Shown: piece by piece, positions 1 to 12,800 of the stretch | Layout of the letters: each line of letters starts with the position of its first letter | Numbering within the stretch: position 1 is the first letter of the stretch | Assembly (NCBI GenBank): GCA_012934845.2 | Contig: WNNJ02001109.1 | Location: 1-64,000 of the forward strand | Origin: Pomphorhynchus laevis | Taxonomy: Eukaryota > Acanthocephala > Palaeacanthocephala > Echinorhynchida > Pomphorhynchidae | Direction of reading: 5' to 3' | Length of the DNA stretch: 64,000 nucleotides | Program-made: the position numbers and the translations under genes | The notes under the pieces: generated by a model | Told to the model about the DNA's origin: nothing | Database searches by the model: none | The model's input: the letters and a program-made list of their open reading frames with translations, nothing else

Positions 1-3000
1 AGGAAAACATTTCCACTTGTGCAAACTGTACGTTGTTTCCGTCTTTTGTAACAAAATGACGGAGATAGCACTACAGTTGCCGGAAACAACCGACAATCTG
101 TCTTTTGAATCTTCTTGACAGGAAACCGGAATCTGCCAGGTTAATAGAATGAATAATTGCATACACGAGCGAGTATCATCATTTGGTCGGCTTCATCAAT
201 TATCCTCGTGTGAATTCTTTAATCCTAGATGCAGCACTGTACACTACAATCAGCGTAGGTGGACCTCATCAGCAGTGAGCCTACGCCTACATTTCGTGTT
301 TCCGTCCTTTAATGATCTGCTGAAATTTTCCTCTGCTGCCTTGCTGTAAAAACAAACGATACAGTTTGTAAGGAAAACATTTCCACTTGTGCAAACTGTA
401 CGTTGTTTCCGTCTTTTGTAACAAAATGACGGAGATAGCACTACAGTTGCCGGAAACAACCGACAATCTGTCTTTTGAATCTTCTTGACAGGAAACCGGA
501 ATCTGCCAGGTTAATAGAATGAATAATTGCATACACGAGCGAGTATCATCATTTGGTCGGCTTCATCAATTATCCTCGTGTGAATTCTTTAATCCTAGAT
601 GCAGCACTGTACACTACAATCAGCGTAGGTGGACCTCATCAGCAGTGAGCCTACGCCTACATTTCGTGTTTCGGTCCTTTAATGATCTGCTGAAATTTTC
701 CTCTGCTGCCTTTCTGTAAAAACAAACGATACAGTTTGTAAGGAAAACATTTCCACTTGTGCAAACTGTACGTTGTTTCCGTCTTTTTTAGCAAAATGAC
801 AAGGATAGCACTACAGTTGCCGGAAACAACCAACAATCTGTCTTTTGAATCTTCTTTACGGGAAACCGGAATCTGCAAGGTTAATAGAATGAATAATTGC
901 ATACACGAGCGAGTATTATCATTTGGTCGGCTTCATCAATTATCCTCGTGTGAAGTCTTTAATCCTAGATGCAGCACTGTACACTACAATTAGCGTAGGT
1001 AGACCTTATCAGCAGTGAGCATACGCCTACATTTCGTGTTTAGGTCCTTTAATGATCTGCTAAAATTTTCCTCTGCTGCCTGTCTGTAAAAACAAACGAT
1101 ACAGGTTGTAAGGAAAACATTTCCACTTGTGCAAACTGTACGTTGTTTCCGTCTTTTGTAAGAAAATGACAGAGATAGCACTACAGTTACCGGAAACAAC
1201 CGACAATCTGTCTTTTGAATCTTCTTGACAGGAAACCGGAATCTGCCAGGTTAATAGAATGAATAATTGCATACACGAGCGAGTATCATCATTTGGTCGG
1301 CTTCATCAATTATCCTAGTGTGAATTCTTTAATCCTAGATGCAGCACTGTAAACTACAATTAGCGTAGGTGGACCTCATCAGCAGTTAGCCTACGCCTAC
1401 ATTTCGTGTTTCCGGTCCTTTAATGATCTGCTGAAATTTTCCTCTGCTGCCTTTCTGTAAAAACAAACGATACAGTTTGTAAGGAAAACATTTCCACTTG
1501 TGCAAACTGTACGTTGTTTCCGTCTTTTGTAACAAAATGACGGAGATAGCACTACAGTTGCCGGAAACAACCGACAATCTGTCTTTTGAATCTTCTTGAC
1601 AGGAAACCGGAATCTGCCAGGTTAATAGAATGAATAATTGCATACACGAGCGAGTATCATCATTTGGTCGGCTTCATCAATTATCCTCGTGTGAATTCTT
1701 TAATCCTAGATGCAGCACTGTACACTACAATCAGCGTAGGTGGACCTCATCAGCAGTGAGCCTACGCCTACATTTCGTGTTTCGGTCCTTTAATGATCTG
1801 CTGAAATTTTCCTCTGCTGCCTTTCTGTAAAAACAAACGATACAGTTTGTAAGGAAAACATTTCCACTTGTGCAAACTGTACGTTGTTTCCGTCTTTTGT
1901 AACAAAATGACGGAGATAGCACTACAGTTGCCGGAAACAACCGACAATCTGTCTTTTGAATCTTCTTGACAGGAAACCGGAATCTGCCAGGTTAATAGAA
2001 TGAATAATTGCATACACGAGCGAGTATCATCATTTGGTCGGCTTCATCAATTATCCTCGTGTGAATTCTTTAATCCTAGATGCAGCACTGTACACTACAA
2101 TCAGCGTAGGTGGACCTCATCAGCAGTGAGCCTACGCCTACATTTCGTGTTTCGGTCCTTTAATGATCTGCTGAAATTTTCCTCTGCTGCCTTTCTGTAA
2201 AAACAAACGATACAGTTTGTAAGGAAAACATTTCCACTTGTGCAAACTGTACGTTGTTTCCGTCTTTTGTAACAAAATGACGGAGATAGCACTACAGTTG
2301 CCGGAAACAACCGACAATCTGTCTTTTGAATCTTCTTGACAGGAAACCGGAATCTGCCAGGTTAATAGAATGAATAATTGCATACACGAGCGAGTATCAT
2401 CATTTGGTCGGCTTCATCAATTATCCTCGTGTGAATTCTTTAATCCTAGATGCAGCACTGTACACTACAATCAGCGTAGGTGGACCTCATCAGCAGTGAG
2501 CCTACGCCTACATTTCGTGTTTCGGTCCTTTAATGATCTGCTGAAATTTTCCTCTGCTGCCTTTCTGTAAAAACAAACGATACAGTTTGTAAGGAAAACA
2601 TTTCCACTTGTGCAAACTGTACGTTGTTTCCGTCTTTTGTAACAAAATGACGGAGATAGCACTACAGTTGCCGGAAACAACCGACAATCTGTCTTTTGAA
2701 TCTTCTTGACAGGAAACCGGAATCTGCCAGGTTAATAGAATGAATAATTGCATACACGAGCGAGTATCATCATTTGGTCGGCTTCATCAATTATCCTCGT
2801 GTGAATTCTTTAATCCTAGATGCAGCACTGTACACTACAATCAGCGTAGGTGGACCTCATCAGCAGTGAGCCTACGCCTACATTTCGTGTTTCGGTCCTT
2901 TAATGATCTGCTGAAATTTTCCTCTGCTGCCTTTCTGTAAAAACAAACGATACAGTTTGTAAGGAAAACATTTCCACTTGTGCAAACTGTACGTTGTTTC

Positions 3001-6000
3001 CGTCTTTTGTAACAAAATGACGGAGATAGCACTACAGTTGCCGGAAACAACCGACAATCTGTCTTTTGAATCTTCTTGACAGGAAACCGGAATCTGCCAG
3101 GTTAATAGAATGAATAATTGCATACACGAGCGAGTATCATCATTTGGTCGGCTTCATCAATTATCCTCGTGTGAATTCTTTAATCCTAGATGCAGCACTG
3201 TACACTACAATCAGCGTAGGTGGACCTCATCAGCAGTGAGCCTACGCCTACATTTCGTGTTTCGGTCCTTTAATGATCTGCTGAAATTTTCCTCTGCTGC
3301 CTTTCTGTAAAAACAAACGATACAGTTTGTAAGGAAAACATTTCCACTTGTGCAAACTGTACGTTGTTTCCGTCTTTTGTAACAAAATGACGGAGATAGC
3401 ACTACAGTTGCCGGAAACAACCGACAATCTGTCTTTTGAATCTTCTTGACAGGAAACCGGAATCTGCCAGGTTAATAGAATGAATAATTGCATACACGAG
3501 CGAGTATCATCATTTGGTCGGCTTCATCAATTATCCTCGTGTGAATTCTTTAATCCTAGATGCAGCACTGTACACTACAATCAGCGTAGGTGGACCTCAT
3601 CAGCAGTGAGCCTACGCCTACATTTCGTGTTTCGGTCCTTTAATGATCTGCTGAAATTTTCCTCTGCTGCCTTTCTGTAAAAACAAACGATACAGTTTGT
3701 AAGGAAAACATTTCCACTTGTGCAAACTGTACGTTGTTTCCGTCTTTTGTAACAAAATGACGGAGATAGCACTACAGTTGCCGGAAACAACCGACAATCT
3801 GTCTTTTGAATCTTCTTGACAGGAAACCGGAATCTGCCAGGTTAATAGAATGAATAATTGCATACACGAGCGAGTATCATCATTTGGTCGGCTTCATCAA
3901 TTATCCTCGTGTGAATTCTTTAATCCTAGATGCAGCACTGTACACTACAATCAGCGTAGGTGGACCTCATCAGCAGTGAGCCTACGCCTACATTTCGTGT
4001 TTCGGTCCTTTAATGATCTGCTGAAATTTTCCTCTGCTGCCTTTCTGTAAAAACAAACGATACAGTTTGTAAGGAAAACATTTCCACTTGTGCAAACTGT
4101 ACGTTGTTTCCGTCTTTTGTAACAAAATGACGGAGATAGCACTACAGTTGCCGGAAACAACCGACAATCTGTCTTTTGAATCTTCTTGACAGGAAACCGG
4201 AATCTGCCAAGGTTAATAGAATGAATAATTGCATACACGAGCGAGTATCATCATTTGGTCGGCTTCATCAATTATCCTCGTGTGAATTCTTTAATCCTAG
4301 ATGCAGCACTGTACACTACAATCAGCGTAGGTGGACCTCATCAGCAGTGAGCCTACGCCTACATTTCGTGTTTCGGTCCTTTAATGATCTGCTGAAATTT
4401 TCCTCTGCTGCCTTTCTGTAAAAACAAACGATACAGTTTGTAAGGAAAACATTTCCACTTGTGCAAACTGTACGTTGTTTCCGTCTTTTGTAACAAAATG
4501 ACGGAGATAGCACTACAGTTGCCGGAAACAACCGACAATCTGTCTTTTGAATCTTCTTGACAGGAAACCGGAATCTGCCAGGTTAATAGAATGAATAATT
4601 GCATACACGAGCGAGTATCATCATTTGGTCGGCTTCATCAATTATCCTCGTGTGAATTCTTTAATCCTAGATGCAGCACTGTAAACTACAATTAGCGTAG
4701 GTGGACCTCATCAGCAGTGAGCCTACGCCTACATTTCGTGTTTCGGTCCTTTAATGATCTGCTGAAATTTTCCTCTGCTGCCTTTCTGTAAAAACAAACG
4801 ATACAGTTTGTAAGGAAAACATTTCCACTTGTGCAAACTGTACGTTGTTTCCGTCTTTTGTAACAAAATGACGGAGATAGCACTACAGTTGCCGGAAACA
4901 ACCGACAATCTGTCTTTTGAATCTTCTTGACAGGAAACCGGAATCTGCCAGGTTAATAGAATGAATAATTGCATACACGAGCGAGTATCATCATTTGGTC
5001 GGCTTCATCAATTATCCTCGTGTGAATTCTTTAATCCTAGATGCAGCACTGTACACTACAATCAGCGTAGGTGGACCTCATCAGCAGTGAGCCTACGCCT
5101 ACATTTCGTGTTTCGGTCCTTTAATGATCTGCTGAAATTTTCCTCTGCTGCCTTTCTGTAAAAACAAACGATACAGTTTGTAAGGAAAACATTTCCACTT
5201 GTGCAAACTGTACGTTGTTTCCGTCTTTTGTAACAAAATGACGGAGATAGCACTACAGTTGCCGGAAACAACCGACAATCTGTCTTTTGAATCTTCTTGA
5301 CAGGAAACCGGAATCTGCCAGGTTAATAGAATGAATAATTGCATACACGAGCGAGTATCATCATTTGGTCGGCTTCATCAATTATCCTCGTGTGAATTCT
5401 TTAATCCTAGATGCAGCACTGTACACTACAATCAGCGTAGGTGGACCTCATCAGCAGTGAGCCTACGCCTACATTTCGTGTTTCGGTCCTTTAATGATCT
5501 GCTGAAATTTTCCTCTGCTGCCTTTCTGTAAAAACAAACGATACAGTTTGTAAGGAAAACATTTCCACTTGTGCAAACTGTACGTTGTTTCCGTCTTTTG
5601 TAACAAAATGACGGAGATAGCACTACAGTTGCCGGAAACAACCGACAATCTGTCTTTTGAATCTTCTTGACAGGAAACCGGAATCTGCCAGGTTAATAGA
5701 ATGAATAATTGCATACACGAGCGAGTATCATCATTTGGTCGGCTTCATCAATTATCCTCGTGTGAATTCTTTAATCCTAGATGCAGCACTGTACACTACA
5801 ATCAGCGTAGGTGGACCTCATCAGCAGTGAGCCTACGCCTACATTTCGTGTTTCGGTCCTTTAATGATCTGCTGAAATTTTCCTCTGCTGCCTTTCTGTA
5901 AAAACAAACGATACAGTTTGTAAGGAAAACATTTCCACTTGTGCAAACTGTACGTTGTTTCCGTCTTTTGTAACAAAATGACGGAGATAGCACTACAGTT

Positions 6001-7290
6001 GCCGGAAACAACCGACAATCTGTCTTTTGAATCTTCTTGACAGGAAACCGGAATCTGCCAGGTTAATAGAATGAATAATTGCATACACGAGCGAGTATCA
6101 TCATTTGGTCGGCTTCATCAATTATCCTCGTGTGAATTCTTTAATCCTAGATGCAGCACTGTACACTACAATCAGCGTAGGTGGACCTCATCAGCAGTGA
6201 GCCTACGCCTACATTTCGTGTTTCGGTCCTTTAATGATCTGCTGAAATTTTCCTCTGCTGCCTTTCTGTAAAAACAAACGATACAGTTTGTAAGGAAAAC
6301 ATTTCCACTTGTGCAAACTGTACGTTGTTTCCGTCTTTTGTAACAAAATGACGGAGATAGCACTACAGTTGCCGGAAACAACCGACAATCTGTCTTTTGA
6401 ATCTTCTTGACAGGAAACCGGAATCTGCCAGGTTAATAGAATGAATAATTGCATACACGAGCGAGTATCATCATTTGGTCGGCTTCATCAATTATCCTCG
6501 TGTGAATTCTTTAATCCTAGATGCAGCACTGTACACTACAATCAGCGTAGGTGGACCTCATCAGCAGTGAGCCTACGCCTACATTTCGTGTTTCGGTCCT
6601 TTAATGATCTGCTGAAATTTTCCTCTGCTGCCTTTCTGTAAAAACAAACGATACAGTTTGTAAGGAAAACATTTCCACTTGTGCAAACTGTACGTTGTTT
6701 CCGTCTTTTGTAACAAAATGACGGAGATAGCACTACAGTTGCCGGAAACAACCGACAATCTGTCTTTTGAATCTTCTTGACAGGAAACCGGAATCTGCCA
6801 GGTTAATAGAATGAATAATTGCATACACGAGCGAGTATCATCATTTGGTCGGCTTCATCAATTATCCTCGTGTGAATTCTTTAATCCTAGATGCAGCACT
6901 GTACACTACAATCAGCGTAGGTGGACCTCATCAGCAGTGAGCCTACGCCTACATTTCGTGTTTCGGTCCTTTAATGATCTGCTGAAATTTTCCTCTGCTG
7001 CCTTTCTGTAAAAACAAACGATACAGTTTGTAAGGAATACATTTCCACTTGTGCAAACTGTACGTTTTTCCGTCTTTTGTAACAAAATGACGGAGATAGC
7101 ACTACAGTTGCCGGAAAAAACCGACAATCTGTCTTTTGAATCTTCTTGACAGGAAACCGGAATCTGCCAGGTTAATAGAATGAATAATTGCATACACGAG
7201 CGAGTATCATCATTTGGTCGGCTTCATCAATTATCCTCGTGTGAATTCTTTAATCCTTGATGCAGCACTGTACACTATCTTCAGCGTAGG
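1..7290 (-). repeat. 370-bp tandem satellite array, 19 full units plus a partial unit, with an HHR-like core in each unit
   Basis: The phrase AGGAAAACATTTCCACTTG recurs at 1, 371, 741, 1111, 1482, 1852 and so on every 370 bp to about 7033. Units 5-19 are almost identical, while units 3-4 (741-1481) and the last partial unit (from 7033) are more diverged. The array runs off the left edge of the window and ends near 7280, where the unit breaks off after the TCAGCGTAGG block. Read on the minus strand, each unit has GGACC-GAAA, a small hairpin, then CTGATGA-GGTCC, which is the core of a hammerhead ribozyme. The unit is related to dispersed repeats at 29.6-30.5, 47.3-48.1 and 62.3-63.3 kb. The short ORFs in every unit overlap each other on both strands and look like chance frames copied with the unit. 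Minus strand is given because the ribozyme-like core is on it. Confidence 0.95.
2112..2158 (-). ncRNA. Hammerhead-like core of the array unit (representative copy, type II order)
   Basis: Minus-strand order: GGACC (2158-2154), GAAA (2153-2150), a short hairpin ending in GTA, about 15 nt, CTGATGA (2123-2117), GGTCC (2116-2112). GGACC pairs with GGTCC as stem II, and C-A pairs with T-G in stem III before the expected NUH cleavage triplet GTA. This is the type II (stem II open) order. Against it, the positions next to the core in stem I (1.1 and 2.1) are both G and cannot pair, so the motif may be a degenerate or variant ribozyme. The same core occurs once per unit through the array. Confidence 0.5.
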
Positions 7291-7299
7291 AACAATTAC

Positions 7300-7980
7300 T
7301 GCACATATGTGCTGAGTAAACAACGCTCCTGGATTTCTTACGAAATACGGCATTTATAATAAATGGTGTTGCTTGATAAACTAAACTTCGATACACGACT
7401 TTTAATAACCATGTCATTTTTAGAAGATCACTTCAGCATCGAAACGATGAGAACACGGCAACACTTATCAGTAGATTGAAGTACTCACTGCTCGTTTCAG
7501 TTGCCTGTGTGATATTGTGAATAAAGGCGTTGTCGACACTTTGCTTCATTGTCTGAGGCTTGCGCTTTCTACCAGATCGAATTGCTGTGCGGATCATCCT
7601 TAAACACTAGGCAGACGTGCTTGCTAAATTGCCGCTGCACTCGTTGGATCTTTAATGGTTACGTCATGTATAATAGTGGTGCACGGATGTGCGGAGTGGA
7701 CAACGGTCCAATGACTACCTGGCAACACTCAGGCAACCGAAACGACCAGTGGGTACTTCATTCTACTGATCAGTTTTGCTGGGTACTAATTGGTCGTCTA
7801 GTAGTATCATGGTGACTGAAAGTCGTTAATCAAAGTTTAGTCTAACAAGCAAAACCATTTTGTATATATGTATATATAGGTAAAATCGAATTTGATTTAC
7901 ACCCGCGTCGTTTCATCGTTTTAAGATGCTTTAATATTTGAAAAATCAGTATCCAAAAGAGGAAAAAATACAACAAGAGT
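7300..7980. other. Unassigned segment between array and PLE, with a ~50-bp inverted repeat
   Basis: This stretch is less AT-rich than its right flank. An inverted repeat with roughly 50-bp imperfect arms lies at about 7459-7508 and 7731-7782. The open frame at 7549-7815 spans one arm and resembles no family I know. The segment TGCTGAGTAAAC near 7311 recurs near 9330 beyond the PLE, which may mean that both are parts of one interrupted repeat. Confidence 0.4.
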
Positions 7981-7984
7981 ATTA

Positions 7985-9290
7985 TTTAATTAAAACGTTT
8001 CGGCACAATGCCTTCTTCAGTTTTTGGTTACACACAACATCAAAACTACAGCGTTTCTATCTTTATATCAAATTTTGTCAATTTTTACCACGGAAGAACT
8101 TCTCGACTTTATGGTGGTTTTTTCTTTTATAAAAGTCATACTTATTTTCATCATTTAGCATTTTGTCCGTCAGTAATCGTTCTATCCAGTAGTCTTCTAC
8201 TGTTGTACGTTCACAGTGTCCTTTGATATCTGCGCTGATTATTGTTGTAATGAACTCATGTGGCGGGTATTCTATACAGTTCGCTACTACACCGTCCGTG
8301 TTAAATTTTTTAGGAGCATTGTCATCATCTATTGACACTGTAATTTTCATTTTTACCCAAGATTTATGACTTGATATCTGCCCTTCGATTTGTTAATCGT
8401 CTTTCAATTGGCGTTTTGTTTCACCGACATATTGTTGTTTACAACTCTTCCAGATTGCTAGATATACTACTCCTTCACTTTTACACGAATAATTTCCTTT
8501 GATCTTGTATTGTAGTTTCGTTCTGGTGCTTTGAAAATATTGTCCTTCTTGGATTTCAAGACAGCACTTACAACGTGACTTTCTGCACTGGTTGACTCCA
8601 ACGTACTCTTTGTTATTAGATTATTTGCGTATTCCCGAGTGTACAAGTAATTTCCTAATATTGCTAAAGTTTGTGAAATATGTGACCAGTTTTTTGTTTT
8701 CATTAGGATTAATTATTGATACTTCCTTAAAAGCTCGCAATAGATCATCCGGAAGTGTTTTAAGAGCTGGGTGGAACATGGTGGATACATAGCACATACT
8801 TTTATTTGCTTCAGGATCTCTTTGCTTTTTTATTTAGAAGTGCTTGTCTACTTTATGCTCGTGCTCTATTTATACTCTCATATATTAACTTGTTGGTATA
8901 TCCTCAGTTTTGCAGGTGATAAGTAAGATTGCACATTTCGAGTTCGAAAGCCTTATTAGTGGAGCATATTTTCCTTGCCCTTAATGCTTCATTATATATA
9001 ATATTTTTCTTTACCATTGCTGGGTAAGAGCTGTCTTTTCGTATATAGGATGGAACCCACGTTGGCTTTCTATATATCTTAGTATGCATCCTTCCGTCCT
9101 TTATTTCAATGTCAATGTCTAAGAAGTTTGTGCGATGGTAATTTGTATCTATTTGTAGTGTAAACTTCAGCTCGCTTTCTTTATTCAAAACACTAACCAT
9201 AGCTTTAAAGCTTGCTTTATCACCAGGCCACACAAGCATTATGTCATCTATGTATCTTATCCAGACGACTGTCTTGATTTGCTGTTTATA
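7985..9290 (-). mobile_element. Penelope-like element, canonical type with C-terminal GIY-YIG, truncated before the RT palm
   Basis: Reading minus: the reverse-transcriptase catalytic motif YIDD lies at 9254-9243 within WIRYIDDIMLVW. The thumb follows (about 9239-8904, with FLDIDIEIKDGRMHTKIYRK), then a linker, then a GIY-YIG nuclease start at about 8470-8400 (GVVYLAIWKSCKQQYVGETK). The C-terminal part ends at 8078 (including DYWIERLLTDKML). RT followed by GIY-YIG is the order of canonical endonuclease-bearing PLEs. The protein reads in several pieces, so the copy is decayed. The fingers and N-terminal region are missing, and the truncated end abuts a TATA microsatellite at 9285-9325. A mini-hammerhead lies about 60 bp past the stop, where PLE terminal repeats carry one. 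Confidence 0.85.
7991..8025 (-). ncRNA. Mini-hammerhead candidate at the 3' end of the PLE
   Basis: Minus strand: CTGAAGA (8020-8014), stem II GGCA-TTG-TGCC, GAAA (8001-7998), then CGTT, giving a palindromic ACGU stem III remnant and a GUU cleavage triplet. CTGANGA is allowed because position 7 is variable. One extra A lies between the core and stem II. Stem I has only two pairs. Published PLE-associated mini-hammerheads have very short stem III and act as dimers, and this matches that design. Confidence 0.5.
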
Positions 9291-9330
9291 TATACATATA
9301 TATTATATTTATATATGTGTACATATATGC
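9285..9330. repeat. TA-rich microsatellite at the PLE truncation point
   Basis: Runs of ATATAT with TATATGTGTACATATATG directly follow the truncated RT end of the PLE. PLEs often insert next to such simple repeats. Confidence 0.7.
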
Positions 9331-10758
9331 TGAGTAAACGGAGGTGCATGATTTTTAGTAAACAACGGTCCGATCTTCCATCATATGTTTTTACGATGTT
9401 AGTTATTCTGATCTTCGACATGCCAGGCTAGCTTGTAACGTAAACGGGACAAGTTATTGTATTTTAAAAATAAACACAAATCACCGCACATATACTTCTC
9501 CATACATGTATGTCTGACACGAATGAATCTTGCTGATCCATCCTGAAATCATCAATTGTATGCTCAACACAATATTCGACTTTTTTGTGTAGTAATTAAT
9601 ATACTTAAAAATGTCTATTAACAAAATGCATTTTTTTTCTCATAAATTTGGCAAATAATGTTGTTTCTTTTAAATACCTGTCTAAATCAAACACGGAAAT
9701 TATTCAATTTTATGAAAAATGTTGTTTAAGTAGAAAGCTAAAAAATCATTAGCATTTATTTTAGAAAATTGTTTAAAAATCTTTTGATATTATACAAAAT
9801 TCCAAATATTATGAATTTTTTACAAAATTAAATAATTCAAATCAGCTAACTGAGTCTACGTATTTATCTATTAAATTATTACTTAATTATTAATAATATT
9901 AAATTAATTATTAATAATTAATTTTTATTCAATTTTAGTGAAAAAAGTTTGTTTACATTTTGTAAAATCTCGCCATTTAAAATTTGGACTTTAAAAAATA
10001 ACGAAAAATATTATTAGCTTCAAGACAATCACACATTAAATTTGAAGTTGTTAGTTTTGAATACCTTCTCAGTGTAAACATCGATTTTACAGTTTTACAT
10101 TAATATATAATCCGTGTTTATATGAATATAAAAATAATATGAAATGTAGCTTCATATAAATAAATACAATTGCATAGTAATTAACTTATCTAATTGTCTG
10201 ACATAGAATTTATCTTTTCATTGTTTGTTACAAAATATAACAAGACATAGCTTGTGTTCAAATAAGAAATAAATTTTACACATTAAATTTGAAATTGTTG
10301 GTTTTGAATATTTTTGTCAATACCTTCTCAGTGTAAAAACGGTTTTAACAGTTTTTTTTCAGAAGTCAATAGTAATTTTGGTGTTTAGAAAATAAACATC
10401 ATTCTTATTTGTAATTGGTCGCCTGAATCCAAAAATAACCTTAATTTGGTTCTACCAGATCACTTATTTTATTTATTGAACATTCTTGTATGAACAACAT
10501 TTGGTCCTTTATCGTATTTTAATTTTGTTTTATTCTTTTCAGACTTTGTTCGATTTTGTTAAAAAAGCATATTTGGCGTATTTTGTGGTCAAACAAGGAG
10601 ATATTAGGATAAACATTGGGCGCTACATTGTGTTTGCAAGCAATGTACAGAATGGACTAAAGGTACTAGAAAAAGTATAAAATTTGTTATACCGATGGTT
10701 AGGCGGGATCTCAACAATCGTAGGGACGACTGTTATTTTCATTTTCTTATTATTATTT

Positions 10759-10820
10759 ATTATTTTCATATTCATTTTAATACGGATTATAATCCGTATT
10801 AAAATGAATATAAAAATAAT
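10759..10820. repeat. Long near-perfect palindrome
   Basis: Centred between 10789 and 10790 (GGATTA-TAATCC). The arms match perfectly for 22 bp, then with one mismatch to about 30 bp, with no loop. It would form a cruciform or an RNA hairpin. It explains the AT-rich frame at 10684-10869, which I do not treat as coding. Confidence 0.9.
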
Positions 10821-12004
10821 ATTATATATAGTTATATTGCATAAAGTTTTAATTTGCTTGTATATTTAATTTTTATTAGATTTGATTTACTAATGTATTG
10901 ATCTCCTTAAGGTAGCGGGAATATTTAAAATAAACTAAAAACGGATTCTAATGCATTCAAATACAGCATTTTTGTATTTATTTTATGTTATAAAAACAAT
11001 TTTTTACAAAAGCGAATTAAAGATATCAACAATTTGCACAGAATACTTTTTAATTGCTTAATTTCTGCAATCATATGCTTTACTACGACGTTGCATTTTA
11101 AATAATTAAATAATAAATAATTATAAACAATAAATAATAAATAACATTTCTTTTTATATAATGTCTGACATAGAATTTATCTATTCATTGTTTGTTACAA
11201 AATATAACACGATTTAGCTTGTGTTCAAATAAGAAATAAATTTCATTTGCCTTTCAAGTTTTATATTTGAAATAAACAGTAACTAAGAAGCCTTTTTTGT
11301 TATTCAAGCGACTGTTTGTCATAATGCTAAAAACCAACATTTATATTAAGCATACATCGCAACAGTAACAATAGCAACAGTCTACAGCTGTAGACTATAT
11401 CTATTTTTTTCTTCAAATTGTTAAATATTTGAATATACACGTGAATTTTTAAGAATTCACTATTTTTACCTTTTTAAAATATTGTTTTATTGTTTCATTG
11501 CTTTGTATAAGATATACACTCACTAAGTGTTAAGGTAACAGTGAAATTGCCTTTGACTCACAAAGATATAGTACATCTATAGACGTTACAGTTACATGAC
11601 ATTTGATCCCTATTGTGCTATTCAAATGTTAGCTTGTTATTATTTTAAAAAGCAACATTGTTATTTAACATGCCTACAGTATTCAACCTTACAAATGTAG
11701 AGTAGATAAGACGTGGTTAAAAATGTGGTTTCAACAAATTTTTGTTGAATCACTTTATTTTCTTCGTTAGTTGTTCAAAGACAAAATTTGTGTATAATAT
11801 TCATTCATATACAAAATGTTAAAAATTTTATGTTGGTAAAAATTTACATCTATAAATAAACAAGTTTTGCGAAGCGAAGATAAATTTTCTTAAACAAAGT
11901 TCAAGGCGTAGTCTGAATATTTTATCTTCTGATATAAATTATTACAAATCATCTTAATTTACCATTCTGACAATTATTATAGACCGTAAGTATTGATATA
12001 CACA

Positions 12005-12210
12005 TTATCTTATTAATGATTTTATTCATTAATGATTTGAAAAATTTCATATGGATTGACAGCATATTTTATCTAACCAATTCTCAACTTTATATTGAAC
12101 CTTTTAAATGTTAATTTTAATATAATTTGATTGATTTAAGATAAAAACATTTTATCTTCCTTGTCTATTTTTGCAATAAAGTATTTTCAAATTTAATTTA
12201 ATTACGATCA

Positions 12211-12241
<31 letters not shown>

Positions 12242-12800
12242 TATTCTAAATCATTAGAATTTGTAATTCTAATGATTTAGAATACTATTTCACACTGTTT
12301 AATAAAATACTATTTCACACTGTTAAATTATAACATTGATTAAAATCAAATTGGCGATTATTTAAATTAAGATTGGCTAATCAAGTAAATCGATTTCTTA
12401 CTTTCACACAGAGCACTAAATATTTAACTTATTAATGATTTAAAACACTTCATATAAATTGACAAATCCCTTTTTCAACTCTATATTTTTATAACTTAAT
12501 TGATTAAAATTTTAAAAGTTTTTGCTTCTTTGTATATTTTTGCAATAAAGTATTTTCAAATTTAATTCAAATACGAATAATATTTTTTAGTTGATTTATA
12601 AATATTCAAATTATCAATATTTATATTGTATACAAATTTTAATAAATTATTAAAATTGCAAATGAATTACAATTGTGTATAAAATACTATTTCACATTGT
12701 TAAATTATAACATTGATGATTATCTAAATTAAGATTGGCTAATCTAGTAAATCAATTTCTTACTTTCACACAGAGCACTAAATATTTACCTGATAATTGA
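12005..12800. repeat. Diverged tandem duplication, about 375-bp period
   Basis: Blocks at 12008-12400 and 12423-12790 share several phrases in the same order, such as TTGCAATAAAGTATTTTC and CACACAGAGCACTAAATATT. The left copy has an added (AT)n tract at 12211-12239 and a hairpin at 12239-12287. Confidence 0.75.
12239..12287. repeat. Perfect hairpin, 23-bp arms, 3-nt loop
   Basis: The arms 12239-12261 and 12265-12287 are exact reverse complements around TGT. It sits immediately after the (AT)n microsatellite. Confidence 0.9.

Noticed and set aside
149-7193. Many overlapping 60-95-codon frames on both strands of the 370-bp array (for example the MNNCIHERV and MQLFILLTW series)
   Set aside because: They recur only because the unit repeats, overlap on both strands, and 370 is not a multiple of 3. 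No family resemblance.
1-7290. CRISPR-like regular repeat
   Set aside because: The whole 370-bp unit repeats with no spacers, and the sequence is eukaryotic.
7549-7815. Open frame of 88 codons right of the array
   Set aside because: Spans an arm of an inverted repeat and has no recognisable domain.
10684-10869. Ile-rich 61-codon frame that looks like a membrane peptide
   Set aside because: Composition effect of an AT-rich palindrome (10759-10820).
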